Assembly (NCBI GenBank): GCA_023258655.1
Contig: JALQWO010000011.1
Coordinates: forward strand, 1 to 20,846
Source: Bacteroidia bacterium
Lineage (GTDB): Bacteria > Bacteroidota > Bacteroidia > NS11-12g > UBA955
DNA: 20,846 nucleotides
Direction: 5' to 3'
Positions 7,185 through 14,310 of the stretch are shown here, piece by piece. A program made the position numbers and the translations under genes. The stretch's first letter is position 1, and each line of letters starts with the position of its first letter. The notes beneath the pieces were generated by a model. The model ran no database searches. It saw nothing but the letters and a program-made list of their open reading frames with translations, and had not been told where the DNA came from.

Positions 7185-8305
7185 GCGGCTACTACGCGCT
7201 GATAAATGTCTTCATATTGCAGCAAAATGCTCTTGAGGTCGAAGTTGTGGGCTTGAACCAAGGCATTTTTCCGGAATGATTTGAGCATTTCAGCATCTTT
7301 CAAAAGGGTAATTGCATGTTGAGCCATGCTATCGACATCGCCAACATCAGAGAGAAAACCGGTAACTCCATGAATGTTGACCTCAGGGATTCCACCGGCG
7401 TTTGAGCTAATGACAGGCACTTCACAGGCCATGGCTTCGAGTGCAGCCAATCCAAAACTTTCCGATTCTGAGGGGAGAACGAACAAGTCTCCGATACTGA
7501 GAATTTCCTCAATCGCCTCTTGTTTGCCCAAGAAGGTTACCCAATCGCAAGTATTGTGTTCGCGACAGACTTTTTCGATATGGGAACGTTCTGGTCCATC
7601 GCCGATGAGCAACAATTTTGCTGGGATTTCGCGAATGATTTTGCTGAATATGGCAACCACATCCTCTACCCGTTTTACTTTTCTGAAATTGGATGTGTGA
7701 ATGATGATTTTTTCACCATTCGGGGCAATCATCTGTTTGAAGTGTTCGCGGGGTTTTTTGTTGAAGCGATTGAAATCAATGAAGTTGGGAATGACGTCTA
7801 TATCGCGTTCAATCTGAAAATGCTGCAGGGTTTCTTCTTTCAGTTTGTTGGATACCGCAGTGACCGCATCGGACTGATTGATGCTCCAACTGACAACATG
7901 TTCGTAGGTTACTTCGCGACCAACCAAGGTAATATCTGTACCATGGAGGGTTGTTACCACAGGGATATGGATGCCTTTTTGCGCCAAAATTTGTTTGGCA
8001 AGAAGGGCCGCTGATGCATGGGGGATGGCGTAATGTACGTGCAAGACATCGAGATGGGCTGATTGCACGATATCCACCATTTTTCCTGCCAGGGCAGTTT
8101 CGTATGGGGCATACTCAAACAAGGGATATTTGGCGATATTCACCTCGTGGTAGAATACATTTTCACTGAAAAAATCGAGTCGTGCGGGTTGGTTATAACT
8201 GATGAAGTGCACTTCATGTCCTTTGTTGGCCAGTGCTTTTCCCAATTCGGTTGCCAAAACACCACTACCACCAAAGGTGGGATAACAAACTATTCCTACG
8301 CGCAT
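7178..8305 (-). CDS. bshA: N-acetyl-alpha-D-glucosaminyl L-malate synthase BshA
   Basis: First enzyme of bacillithiol synthesis: a GT4 retaining glycosyltransferase that joins GlcNAc from UDP-GlcNAc to L-malate. 375 residues. The N-terminus CYPTFGGSGVLATELGKAL (7-25) with GHEVHFISYNQPARL, HVHYAIPHASAALLAKQ (89-105) and VTTLHGTDITLVG (117-129) is the BshA pattern rather than a general GT4. The nucleotide-sugar site has ESFGLAALEAMACEVPVISS (282-301) and NAGGIPEV. Bacillithiol is the low-molecular-weight thiol of Bacillota and many Bacteroidota; the deacetylase BshB and ligase BshC are not in this window, as is common because bsh genes are usually scattered. The gene stands alone on its strand, ending 7 nt inside the sigma factor gene. 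I could not find a good promoter box in the 62-bp gap shared with tadA. Confidence 0.92.
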   Translation of the reverse strand: MRVGIVCYPTFGGSGVLATELGKALANKGHEVHFISYNQPARLDFFSENVFYHEVNIAKYPLFEYAPYETALAGKMVDIVQSAHLDVLHVHYAIPHASAALLAKQILAQKGIHIPVVTTLHGTDITLVGREVTYEHVVSWSINQSDAVTAVSNKLKEETLQHFQIERDIDVIPNFIDFNRFNKKPREHFKQMIAPNGEKIIIHTSNFRKVKRVEDVVAIFSKIIREIPAKLLLIGDGPERSHIEKVCREHNTCDWVTFLGKQEAIEEILSIGDLFVLPSESESFGLAALEAMACEVPVISSNAGGIPEVNIHGVTGFLSDVGDVDSMAQHAITLLKDAEMLKSFRKNALVQAHNFDLKSILLQYEDIYQRVVAAQ

Positions 8306-8335
8306 GATTAGAATAACAAAGTTCCGTAAAAAATG

Positions 8336-8343
8336 TAGGTTTG
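8336..8343 (+). promoter_or_regulatory. -7 box upstream of tadA
   Basis: TAGGTTTG, a perfect TAnnTTTG, 24 bp before the tadA ATG. No TTG stands at the expected distance upstream, so only half of the promoter is supported. Confidence 0.4.
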
Positions 8344-8367
8344 TGAAGGAAATTTATTAGCGACAGG

Positions 8368-8808
8368 ATGGAAGTTTTTACCGATGAATATTTCATGGCA
8401 AAGGCCTTGGAATTGGCAATGCAAGCGTATGAAGAGGAGGAAGTTCCCATTGGGGCTTTGGTGGTTCACGAGAACAAGATTATTGGAAAGGGATACAACC
8501 AAACAGAACGCTTACAAGATGTTACGGCACACGCTGAGATGTTGGCGGTGACTGCGGCATCCAATTCGGTGAACGGAAAGTATTTAGACAGTTGTGTTTT
8601 GTACGTAACGATAGAGCCTTGTTTGATGTGTGCTGGTGCGATTCAGTGGGCCCGATTGGGCAAAGTTGTATGGGGCGCATCTGAACCCAAATTCGGGTTT
8701 AGTCGGTTGGATCCAAACCTCTTGGGAAAAACGGAAACGGTGGGAGGGGTAATGGCGGAGCAGTGTGGGGATGTGATGAAGCGGTTTTTCAAATCCCGTA
8801 GAAAGTAA
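8368..8808 (+). CDS. tadA: tRNA-specific adenosine-34 deaminase
   Basis: Deaminates A34 to inosine in the wobble position of tRNA-Arg(ACG). 146 residues, single cytidine-deaminase fold. Zinc and catalytic residues are all visible: HAE at 55-57 (H55 ligand, E57 proton shuttle) and PCLMC at 84-88 (C85 and C88 ligands), with VPIGALVVHENKIIGKGYN before them and the TadA-type AIQWARLGKVVWGASEPKFG after the zinc site. Good reading start MEVFTDEYFMAKALELA. It is divergent from bshA and probably co-transcribed with the DoxX-like gene 88 bp downstream, since no terminator is seen between them. It fits well with the window's tRNA-Arg(CCG), which reads the remaining CGG codon not covered by inosine. Confidence 0.96.
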   Translation: MEVFTDEYFMAKALELAMQAYEEEEVPIGALVVHENKIIGKGYNQTERLQDVTAHAEMLAVTAASNSVNGKYLDSCVLYVTIEPCLMCAGAIQWARLGKVVWGASEPKFGFSRLDPNLLGKTETVGGVMAEQCGDVMKRFFKSRRK

Positions 8809-8865
8809 TACACGTGTCTAATTTTCTTTATAAAAGTCCAAATTATTTGGTAATTTGATGATTAT

Positions 8866-8892
8866 GTGTAGATTGCAAGTGCTAATCTATAC
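8866..8892 (+). other. Stem-loop touching the DoxX-like start codon
   Basis: GTGTAGATT (8866-8874) pairs with AATCTATAC (8884-8892), nine pairs with one G-U, and the inner GC/GC can also pair around AAGT. It ends 4 nt before ATG 8897, in the place where a ribosome would bind, and could control translation. Bacteroidota usually lack strong Shine-Dalgarno sites and favour unstructured A-rich leaders, so a stem here is noticeable. Confidence 0.4.
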
Positions 8893-8896
8893 ATTT

Positions 8897-9274
8897 ATGA
8901 TAAAAAATTACATTCCTTCGAACGTGGCGCGCATGGTATTTGCGGCTACAATGGCCCTTTTTGGGGTGTTTCACTTTTTGGGTGCCAAAGGCATGGTAGG
9001 CATGGTTCCTGCGTATTTGGGTTTCTTGCCAGCGGAAATTTGGGTTTACCTAACCGGTTTGGGATTATTGGCGGCGGCAGCGGCATTTATCTTGGATCAG
9101 AAAGTAAAATTGGCAGGCTACTTGTTGGCGTTGATGCTGGTTTTGTTTGTGCTGATGCTTCATGCACCTTGCTTGGGCGATGCAGAAAAAGGTCAAATGG
9201 CCATGGTTATGATGCTCAAGGATTTGGGCTTGGCAATGTGCTCAGTGCTTATTGCCAACGCATCTGAAGAGTAA
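8897..9274 (+). CDS. Small DoxX-like integral membrane protein
   Basis: 125 residues with four predicted membrane helices: about 10-28 (ARMVFAATMALFGVFHFLG), 40-62 (LPAEIWVYLTGLGLLAAAAAF), 68-86 (VKLAGYLLALMLVLFVLML) and 104-120. The FGVFHFLG start of helix 1, the GLLAAAAAFILDQK second helix and LLALMLVLFVLMLHAP third helix resemble the DoxX/DoxD family of quinone- or thiosulfate-linked membrane subunits and related uncharacterised proteins; the exact role is not known. The start at 8897 is preferred to an upstream extension from TTG 8855/ATG 8858, which would add 13-14 non-conserved residues read through the hairpin at 8866-8892. The stop TAA abuts the stop of the opposing lipoprotein gene with no spacer. 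Confidence 0.75.
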   Translation: MIKNYIPSNVARMVFAATMALFGVFHFLGAKGMVGMVPAYLGFLPAEIWVYLTGLGLLAAAAAFILDQKVKLAGYLLALMLVLFVLMLHAPCLGDAEKGQMAMVMMLKDLGLAMCSVLIANASEE

Positions 9275-10717
9275 TCAGGGGAGTTTTTCGTAACAACCTA
9301 AGTCAGGCTGCGATTTTCGGGAATTACCGAGTAGGTCATCGACCACCGGGGACCCGAAAATCGCAGCTTTTTTATAGGCTGCAGATGTAGAATCAATGTG
9401 GTAATTGCCACGATCCGTATCTACAAATTTTGGGTTCTGATTGAGTGTATTGGGTTTGGTGAGAATGTTGTTGGGGTTTTGGGATTTGAGCAAGTTGTTT
9501 TCCAAATCAAAAACAAATGGGGACAGGTTGGTTTGGTCCAATTCCAGTTCTTCTTTGTTGTATCCAAATACAATAGAGTTGTTCATGGTACATCCCAACG
9601 GTTCGTGTTTGAGTAATTGACCATTGCTGTTTCTCAAAGTATTTGTCACGGCAAAATGCCCATCGTTGCGGGCTGATATTCCCGAATATTCGGCAAAAGT
9701 GCAGTGATTAAATGCATACTGTCCGCCAAGCAGTCCCAAAAATGTGTAAGACCCGGCATCGGCAAAAAGACAGTTCACAGCCTTGATGTGAGCTGTAATA
9801 CCCAGCAGGCAAGCTTGACCGCAATATTGAATGCGGGTGTTGGCTAGGATCAAATTGTCATTTCCATTGACGGGCAGTGAATCAACACGTACCCCAATGG
9901 TGGCATTGGTGATATCGGCATAGGCAATTTGATTGTTTGTACTTCCAATCAAGAAGTGGATACCCCCCCATTGGTTTGGCAAGAATTGAGTTTCCCAAAC
10001 GGGTTTGTCGCCCCGAATGCTTACACGTTTCCCCGCGGTTCCTTTGATTTTGAGGGTGCCCCCGATATACATGCTACTGCGGGCACTGGCATAAATTTGA
10101 ACACCGGGGTTGATGGTCATGGAATTTCCTTGGGTGAGTCCCAAATATCCTACGATGACATAGGGTTTGTTGTTATCGCTCCAAGTTATGTCGCTATCAA
10201 AAATGGTATCGTGGTAATAATTGGCATCCCAGCCGTAGGCTGCAAGTTTGGTGTTTTTTTGTTGGCCATTGATTTCAGCAATCAGGGAGTCTAATACAAT
10301 CACCGGTTGGGTGGAGTTGTTGGGATCCAATTTGCATTGCACAAAGATGAAAACCGAATCACGCGCACCGATCTCAATGTTTTGAAATTGTATGCCCGAT
10401 TCTCCATCAATAGAAACCCTGAATTGGGATTGAGCCCCCCCGGCAAGACCAAAATTTGCTTTTACTGGTAGGTTTTCGGGGTTTTTGATGGAAATGATTT
10501 TGGTCACCGAAATGGGATAAGTAGAACCTGGTTTCCTCGTGAATACAGTATCAAACCAAACGGTGTCTTTGCTAAAAATCAGGGTATTTTTTTCGCTGAA
10601 ATAGGGTTCTGGTTTACAACCAACCAACCACACCGAAACAAACATAAACAACGCAACCAACGCCTTGAAGATCAGGCTTTGCGTGCGGGTTGATGAATGG
10701 GTATTTGCTGTAACCAT
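9275..10717 (-). CDS. Lipoprotein with right-handed parallel beta-helix
   Basis: 480 residues. The N-terminus is a lipoprotein signal: a helix LIFKALVALFMFVSVW followed by the lipobox LVGC, with C34 as lipidated residue, so it is anchored in the inner or outer membrane. Residues about 45-150 look like an immunoglobulin-type beta domain of the HYDIN/choice-of-anchor-D kind (ISIKNPENLPVKANFGL, RDSVFIFVQCKLDPN). Residues about 190-400 have the short repeating beta-strand pattern of a parallel beta-helix (MTINPGVQIYASA, SMYIGGTLKIKGTAGKRVSIRGD, ANTRIQYCGQACLLG, NHCTFAEYSG), and the end has the PDLGCYE ending common in such proteins. Such surface proteins are frequent in Bacteroidota; the ligand is unknown. 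It is last in the long minus-strand run, 9 nt after rsgA, with a good internal promoter in the rsgA end. Confidence 0.8.
   Translation of the reverse strand: MVTANTHSSTRTQSLIFKALVALFMFVSVWLVGCKPEPYFSEKNTLIFSKDTVWFDTVFTRKPGSTYPISVTKIISIKNPENLPVKANFGLAGGAQSQFRVSIDGESGIQFQNIEIGARDSVFIFVQCKLDPNNSTQPVIVLDSLIAEINGQQKNTKLAAYGWDANYYHDTIFDSDITWSDNNKPYVIVGYLGLTQGNSMTINPGVQIYASARSSMYIGGTLKIKGTAGKRVSIRGDKPVWETQFLPNQWGGIHFLIGSTNNQIAYADITNATIGVRVDSLPVNGNDNLILANTRIQYCGQACLLGITAHIKAVNCLFADAGSYTFLGLLGGQYAFNHCTFAEYSGISARNDGHFAVTNTLRNSNGQLLKHEPLGCTMNNSIVFGYNKEELELDQTNLSPFVFDLENNLLKSQNPNNILTKPNTLNQNPKFVDTDRGNYHIDSTSAAYKKAAIFGSPVVDDLLGNSRKSQPDLGCYEKLP
9307..9373 (+). terminator. Intrinsic terminator of the DoxX-like gene, inside the opposing lipoprotein gene
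   Basis: GCTGCGATTTTCGGG (9307-9321) and CCCGAAAATCGCAGC (9353-9367) are a perfect 15-bp inverted repeat; TTTTTT (9368-9373) follows on the plus strand. The 31-nt loop has its own small hairpin (GGTC-ATC-GACC). It starts 32 nt after the stop at 9274 and works only in the plus direction: on the minus strand no T-run follows. The same bases encode residues near the C-terminus of the lipoprotein (AAIFGSP ... RKSQP). Confidence 0.75.
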
Positions 10718-10726
10718 GGGTGGTGT

Positions 10727-11650
10727 CTATTCAAAGATATCCTCATTGTTGAGGATTCCCAAGTAACTATGGTAGCGCTCTTCGGCGATTTCTCCGTTTT
10801 TCAGTGCGGCCAATACCGCGCATTCGGGTTCATGGGTATGTTGGCAGTCATTGAATTTACAGCGGTTAAGGTAGGGTCGCATTTCTGGAAAATACTGACT
10901 GATTTCTTGGGGTTCAAAGTCTACCACACCAAAATCGCGGATTCCCGGAGTGTCAATGATTTGAGTACCGTCAGACAAGGTGAACATTTCGGCAAAGGTG
11001 GTAGTGTGTTTTCCCTTTTCGTGGTGATCAGATATCTTACCCACGCGGGCATTGGCCTCGGGGAAGATGGCATTGAGCAAGGTGCTTTTTCCGACCCCGC
11101 TGTGGCCGGCTAGCAACCATCGCTTGCCTTTGAGTAAGGTCGCCATCGCTGCCAATGTTTGTGGATCTTTCGCTGAGCCCATCAATACAGTAACGTTCGC
11201 ATTGCGATAGATGTGTTGGATATCGCTCAAAAATTCTGCAGCATTATCGCCCAGCAGATCCATTTTGTTGAAGAATACTGCTGCTGGTACATGATAGGCC
11301 TCGCAGGTAAGGATGAATCGATCGATAAAACCAAGAGATGTACGCGGTGAGAATAGGCTGGCAATGAGTGCGGCCCCATCTAAGTTGGTGGCCAAGATTT
11401 GTCGGCGGGAACTGAGTTTATTTGATCGACGGATGAGGTAATTATTTCGGGTTTCTACTTTTGATATGGACGCTGTATCGGGGTAGTTGGGATCAGCTTG
11501 CATTTCCACGCGGTCGCCAACGGCCACTGGGTTGCTGGTATCCAAATCATTCAATCGCAATTTTCCACGGGTACGGGCCATCCACACCTTTCCATCATCT
11601 GTAAGCACTTGGTACCAACTTCCGGTGGATTTGGTGACGGTTCCCTGCAT
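10727..11650 (-). CDS. rsgA: Ribosome small-subunit-dependent GTPase RsgA
   Basis: Circularly permuted GTPase that checks late 30S maturation. 307 residues. An N-terminal OB-fold (about 1-65, VWMARTRGKLR, VAVGDRVEM) is followed by the permuted GTPase: NKMD (G4) at 128-131 precedes the P-loop GHSGVGKST (182-190), the TTT G2 (216-218) and DTPGIRDFG (G3, 233-241). The C-terminal zinc knuckle is C264, C269, H271, C277 in CKFNDCQHTHEPEC. The ATG at 11650 is chosen because the OB-fold begins directly after it; the frame continues upstream to 11764, but that 38-residue extension lies inside the metF end and has no RsgA similarity. It is 2 nt after the metF stop and 9 nt before the lipoprotein gene. 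Confidence 0.96.
   Translation of the reverse strand: MQGTVTKSTGSWYQVLTDDGKVWMARTRGKLRLNDLDTSNPVAVGDRVEMQADPNYPDTASISKVETRNNYLIRRSNKLSSRRQILATNLDGAALIASLFSPRTSLGFIDRFILTCEAYHVPAAVFFNKMDLLGDNAAEFLSDIQHIYRNANVTVLMGSAKDPQTLAAMATLLKGKRWLLAGHSGVGKSTLLNAIFPEANARVGKISDHHEKGKHTTTFAEMFTLSDGTQIIDTPGIRDFGVVDFEPQEISQYFPEMRPYLNRCKFNDCQHTHEPECAVLAALKNGEIAEERYHSYLGILNNEDIFE
10732..10762 (-). promoter_or_regulatory. Internal promoter for the beta-helix lipoprotein, in the rsgA 3' end
   Basis: Minus strand TTG (10762-10760), exactly 20 bp, then TATCTTTG (10739-10732), a perfect -7 box. Transcription would start near 10727, 10 nt before the lipoprotein ATG at 10717. The spacer holds an inverted repeat, ATCCTCA (10739-10745), 4 nt, TGAGGAT (10750-10756), placed where a repressor would bind. 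The bases also encode the last residues of RsgA. Confidence 0.55.
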
Positions 11651-11652
11651 AA

Positions 11653-12606
11653 TTAGAAGATCGCTTCGCAGATTTTCTTGGTTTGTGTGCTTTTCCCCAT
11701 CGTGTAGAAGTGCAATACTGGTGCCCCTTTGGCCATAAGGTCTTTGCACTGTTCGATGGCCCATTGAACACCGATATCGGCAATGTGTTTATCATCTTTG
11801 CACTGATCAATTTCGTTGGTTAATGCGAATGGGATATCCATGTGAAAGATCTTTGGAAGCACGTACAGTTGTTTTCTTGTGGTGATGGGTTTGATACCGG
11901 GGATAATGGGCACATTGATACCGGCGGCCCTGCATTTGTCCACAAAATCAAAATAGTGCTGGTTGTCGAAGAACATTTGTGTCACCAAGAACTCTGCCCC
12001 AGCATCTACTTTCCGCTTCAGATATTTGAGGTCGGATTCCATGTTTGGTGCATCGGCATGTTTTTCGGGATAGCAAGCAGCACCGGTGCAGAAATTGGAC
12101 TCTGATGAGTTGGTGATTTCCTCGTCGAGGTAAATACCCGCATTCATGTTTTGGATTTGGTGAATGAGGTCTAGGGCATTCTTGTTGCCATTTTTTTCGG
12201 GTTCGAAGTGCGTATCACCTTTTCTGTTATCGCCCCGAAGCGCCAATATGTTGTCAATCCCCAAAAAGTTCAGTTCAATCAACGCATTTTCGGTATCTTC
12301 TTTGGTGAAACCGCCGCAAATGAGGTGGGGAACAGCGTCAATCTTATAGTGGTTTTGCAATGCTGCACAGATGGCTACGGTGCCTGGTCTTTTTTTGGTG
12401 GATATGCGATCGTACGAGCCGTCGGCACGTTTTTTCAAAACGTAGTCTTCCCGGTGGTAGGTAACATCTATGAAAGAGGGATTGAACTCCATTAGGGGGT
12501 CGATGCTGCCCAGCAATTCTTTGATGCTTGCCCCTTTGAGTGGTGGCAGAATTTCAAATGAAAACAGGGTGCTTTGGGCTGAATCAATATGCGCAGTAAT
12601 TTTCAT
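11653..12606 (-). CDS. metF: Methylenetetrahydrofolate reductase
   Basis: FAD-dependent reduction of 5,10-methylene-THF to 5-methyl-THF, the methyl donor for methionine synthesis. 317 residues, the bacterial single-domain TIM-barrel form. FSFEILPP is at 15-22 (its Glu, residue 18, matches the catalytic Glu28 of the E. coli enzyme), LRGD at 123-126 matches the folate-binding Asp120 region, TQMFFD is at 209-214, and PIIPGIKP follows at about 233-240. The start is 6 nt after the M28 peptidase stop and the stop is 2 nt before rsgA, so it is co-transcribed with both. No methionine riboswitch or methionine synthase gene is near, so its location in this operon seems not to be linked to methionine control. 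Confidence 0.95.
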   Translation of the reverse strand: MKITAHIDSAQSTLFSFEILPPLKGASIKELLGSIDPLMEFNPSFIDVTYHREDYVLKKRADGSYDRISTKKRPGTVAICAALQNHYKIDAVPHLICGGFTKEDTENALIELNFLGIDNILALRGDNRKGDTHFEPEKNGNKNALDLIHQIQNMNAGIYLDEEITNSSESNFCTGAACYPEKHADAPNMESDLKYLKRKVDAGAEFLVTQMFFDNQHYFDFVDKCRAAGINVPIIPGIKPITTRKQLYVLPKIFHMDIPFALTNEIDQCKDDKHIADIGVQWAIEQCKDLMAKGAPVLHFYTMGKSTQTKKICEAIF

Positions 12607-12612
12607 GGAGTC

Positions 12613-14310
12613 TTATTGGAATGATACGGGGATAGTAAGTGTTTCTGATCCGCGAAGAACCACAACGCGGGTGGGTTTGTCGGCACTTAGTTTTCCCAGG
12701 CCAACCATGTAGTCTTCTACGCCATTCACATCGAAATCGCCAAGTTTTTGAATGATATCTCCTTTTTGTAGCCCTGCTTTTTGGGCGGGTTTGCCTTCGC
12801 TTACACCATCGATGCGCATGCCTTTCCCACTGTAACTGTAATCGGGCATTACACCCAAGGTGATTTTGAATTTGGTTCTACCCATTTGGGCATCTTGGGT
12901 TTTGGAAAAGGGCAATTTGCCTTTTTTGTTGTTCAACACAATCAATTGCTCCAGCACATCGAGGCTGTTGGCCATGCCTTGGTAATTGATGAGTGCTTCA
13001 TCGTCCGAGGGTTTGTGATAATCTTCGTGTTGGCCACTGAAAAAGTGTACCACAGGAATGTTTTCGAGGTAAAATGAGGCATGGTCGCTGGGGCCCAAGC
13101 CACTTTTGGTGGTGGTAATTTTCAGTTGGTTGGTATCGGTAACGATGAGAGAAATTGATTTTTCAAATTCAGGTGAAGTGCCAACGCCATTGAGGGTGAG
13201 GACTTTTTTGTTGGTATCAATTCTGCCCAGCATGTCGATGTTGATGACGTAATTGATTTTGCCCAATTTTTGGTTGCTTTGATTGAGGAAGGTAGGGGGA
13301 TTTTGGACAAAATGTTTTGAGCCGAGCAATCCCAATTCTTCGCCGCTGAAAGCCACAAAGAGGTAGTTATTTTTCTTGTATTTTTTTCCTTTCAGGGTTC
13401 TTGACATTTCCAACATGGCAGCAACCCCAGAAGCGTTGTCATCTGCCCCGTTGTGGATTTCAGAGGGACCGGTATAGCGACTGTTTTCGTATTCATTGAT
13501 GCCAATATGATCGTGGTGGGCACAAATGACGATGGTATTTTTCTTGTGGTTGTTTCTGAAGGCATACACATTGTGTGCATCGGCTTTGAATACTTTTACC
13601 TTGCTCACCATGGTGATGGGTGCTTGTGGGAATGTCCAGGTCTGATTGCAGAAAAACACCGGAATGTCTAACGTTTTTTCGTTGCGTTTCAAATCACCTG
13701 AAGGGGCTGTAAATTTCTCAAATGGCTTGATAAAAATGATACCCACAGCACCACGCTTGACTGCCTCGGCAATTTTGGTGGGAATGTCTGAGACTTCCGC
13801 TATGGGTGCGTGTGGATTTTCCTCCATGCCAGGGTAGCCCAATCGGATGAGGGCAATTTTACCCTTGATATCTGCATTTCCATAATCATCTCGCTGCAAA
13901 CGCTCTGACACCAAGCCATAACCACAGTCATACCATTCGGCTTTGACGGTGGCGTCATTGCTGCTCTGAGAAATGGGATAGTATTCCTGAAACAGGGCAA
14001 ATTTCTTCACCACAGTGTCCATGCCTGGTGCGCTTACCCCTAACAAACATTGATTGGTGGCCATCCGCAATTGAATGATTTGGAATACTTGGGTTTGGGG
14101 TGTAAGCTTTGCTTTGGTCAATTCTTGGGCGATGTAAGCCGCGCTCAATGCCTCTTCGGGTGAACCGGTTTGTCTGCCTTTCAAATCATCGGAAGCCAAA
14201 TAGGAGATGTCTTTTTTCAATCGGCTTGGACGATCGGTGGGTTCTGGGCTTTGAGCCCAAGCAAATTGGCAAGCTACTGCGGTAATCAAAAGGAGCCACT
14301 GGCGTTTCAT
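12613..14310 (-). CDS. Secreted M28-family metallopeptidase with PA and PDZ domains
   Basis: 565 residues. Signal peptide MKRQWLLLITAVACQFAWA, probably cut before QSPEP. A protease-associated (PA) insert lies at about 115-240 (DIKGKIALIRLGYPG, AVKRGAVGIIFIKP). The M28 aminopeptidase core (about 245-460) shows the full two-zinc set: H265 and D267 in AHHDHIG, bridging D291 in NGADDNASG, base E324 and ligand E325 in FSGEELG, D359 in INIDMLGR and H432 in YHKPSDD. A PDZ domain closes the protein (about 480-565, GMRIDGVSEGKPAQKAGLQKGDIIQKLGD). It is predicted to act in the periplasm or outside the cell as an aminopeptidase; substrate unknown. Its ATG overlaps the stop of the TauE/SafE gene (ATGA), and metF follows after 6 nt. 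Confidence 0.93.
   Translation of the reverse strand: MKRQWLLLITAVACQFAWAQSPEPTDRPSRLKKDISYLASDDLKGRQTGSPEEALSAAYIAQELTKAKLTPQTQVFQIIQLRMATNQCLLGVSAPGMDTVVKKFALFQEYYPISQSSNDATVKAEWYDCGYGLVSERLQRDDYGNADIKGKIALIRLGYPGMEENPHAPIAEVSDIPTKIAEAVKRGAVGIIFIKPFEKFTAPSGDLKRNEKTLDIPVFFCNQTWTFPQAPITMVSKVKVFKADAHNVYAFRNNHKKNTIVICAHHDHIGINEYENSRYTGPSEIHNGADDNASGVAAMLEMSRTLKGKKYKKNNYLFVAFSGEELGLLGSKHFVQNPPTFLNQSNQKLGKINYVINIDMLGRIDTNKKVLTLNGVGTSPEFEKSISLIVTDTNQLKITTTKSGLGPSDHASFYLENIPVVHFFSGQHEDYHKPSDDEALINYQGMANSLDVLEQLIVLNNKKGKLPFSKTQDAQMGRTKFKITLGVMPDYSYSGKGMRIDGVSEGKPAQKAGLQKGDIIQKLGDFDVNGVEDYMVGLGKLSADKPTRVVVLRGSETLTIPVSFQ

Noticed and set aside
8810..8817. ACACGTGT palindrome after tadA
   Set aside because: An 8-bp palindrome without a loop, no T-run in the right place; no more than expected by chance.
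8855..8896. Upstream starts (TTG 8855, ATG 8858, ATG 8864) for the DoxX-like gene
   Set aside because: They add a short non-conserved stretch through the hairpin; ATG 8897 gives a normal first helix. Not fully excluded.
11651..11764. Extended start of rsgA at 11764
   Set aside because: Would overlap the end of metF by over 100 nt and the added residues do not resemble RsgA; the ATG at 11650 begins the OB-fold directly.
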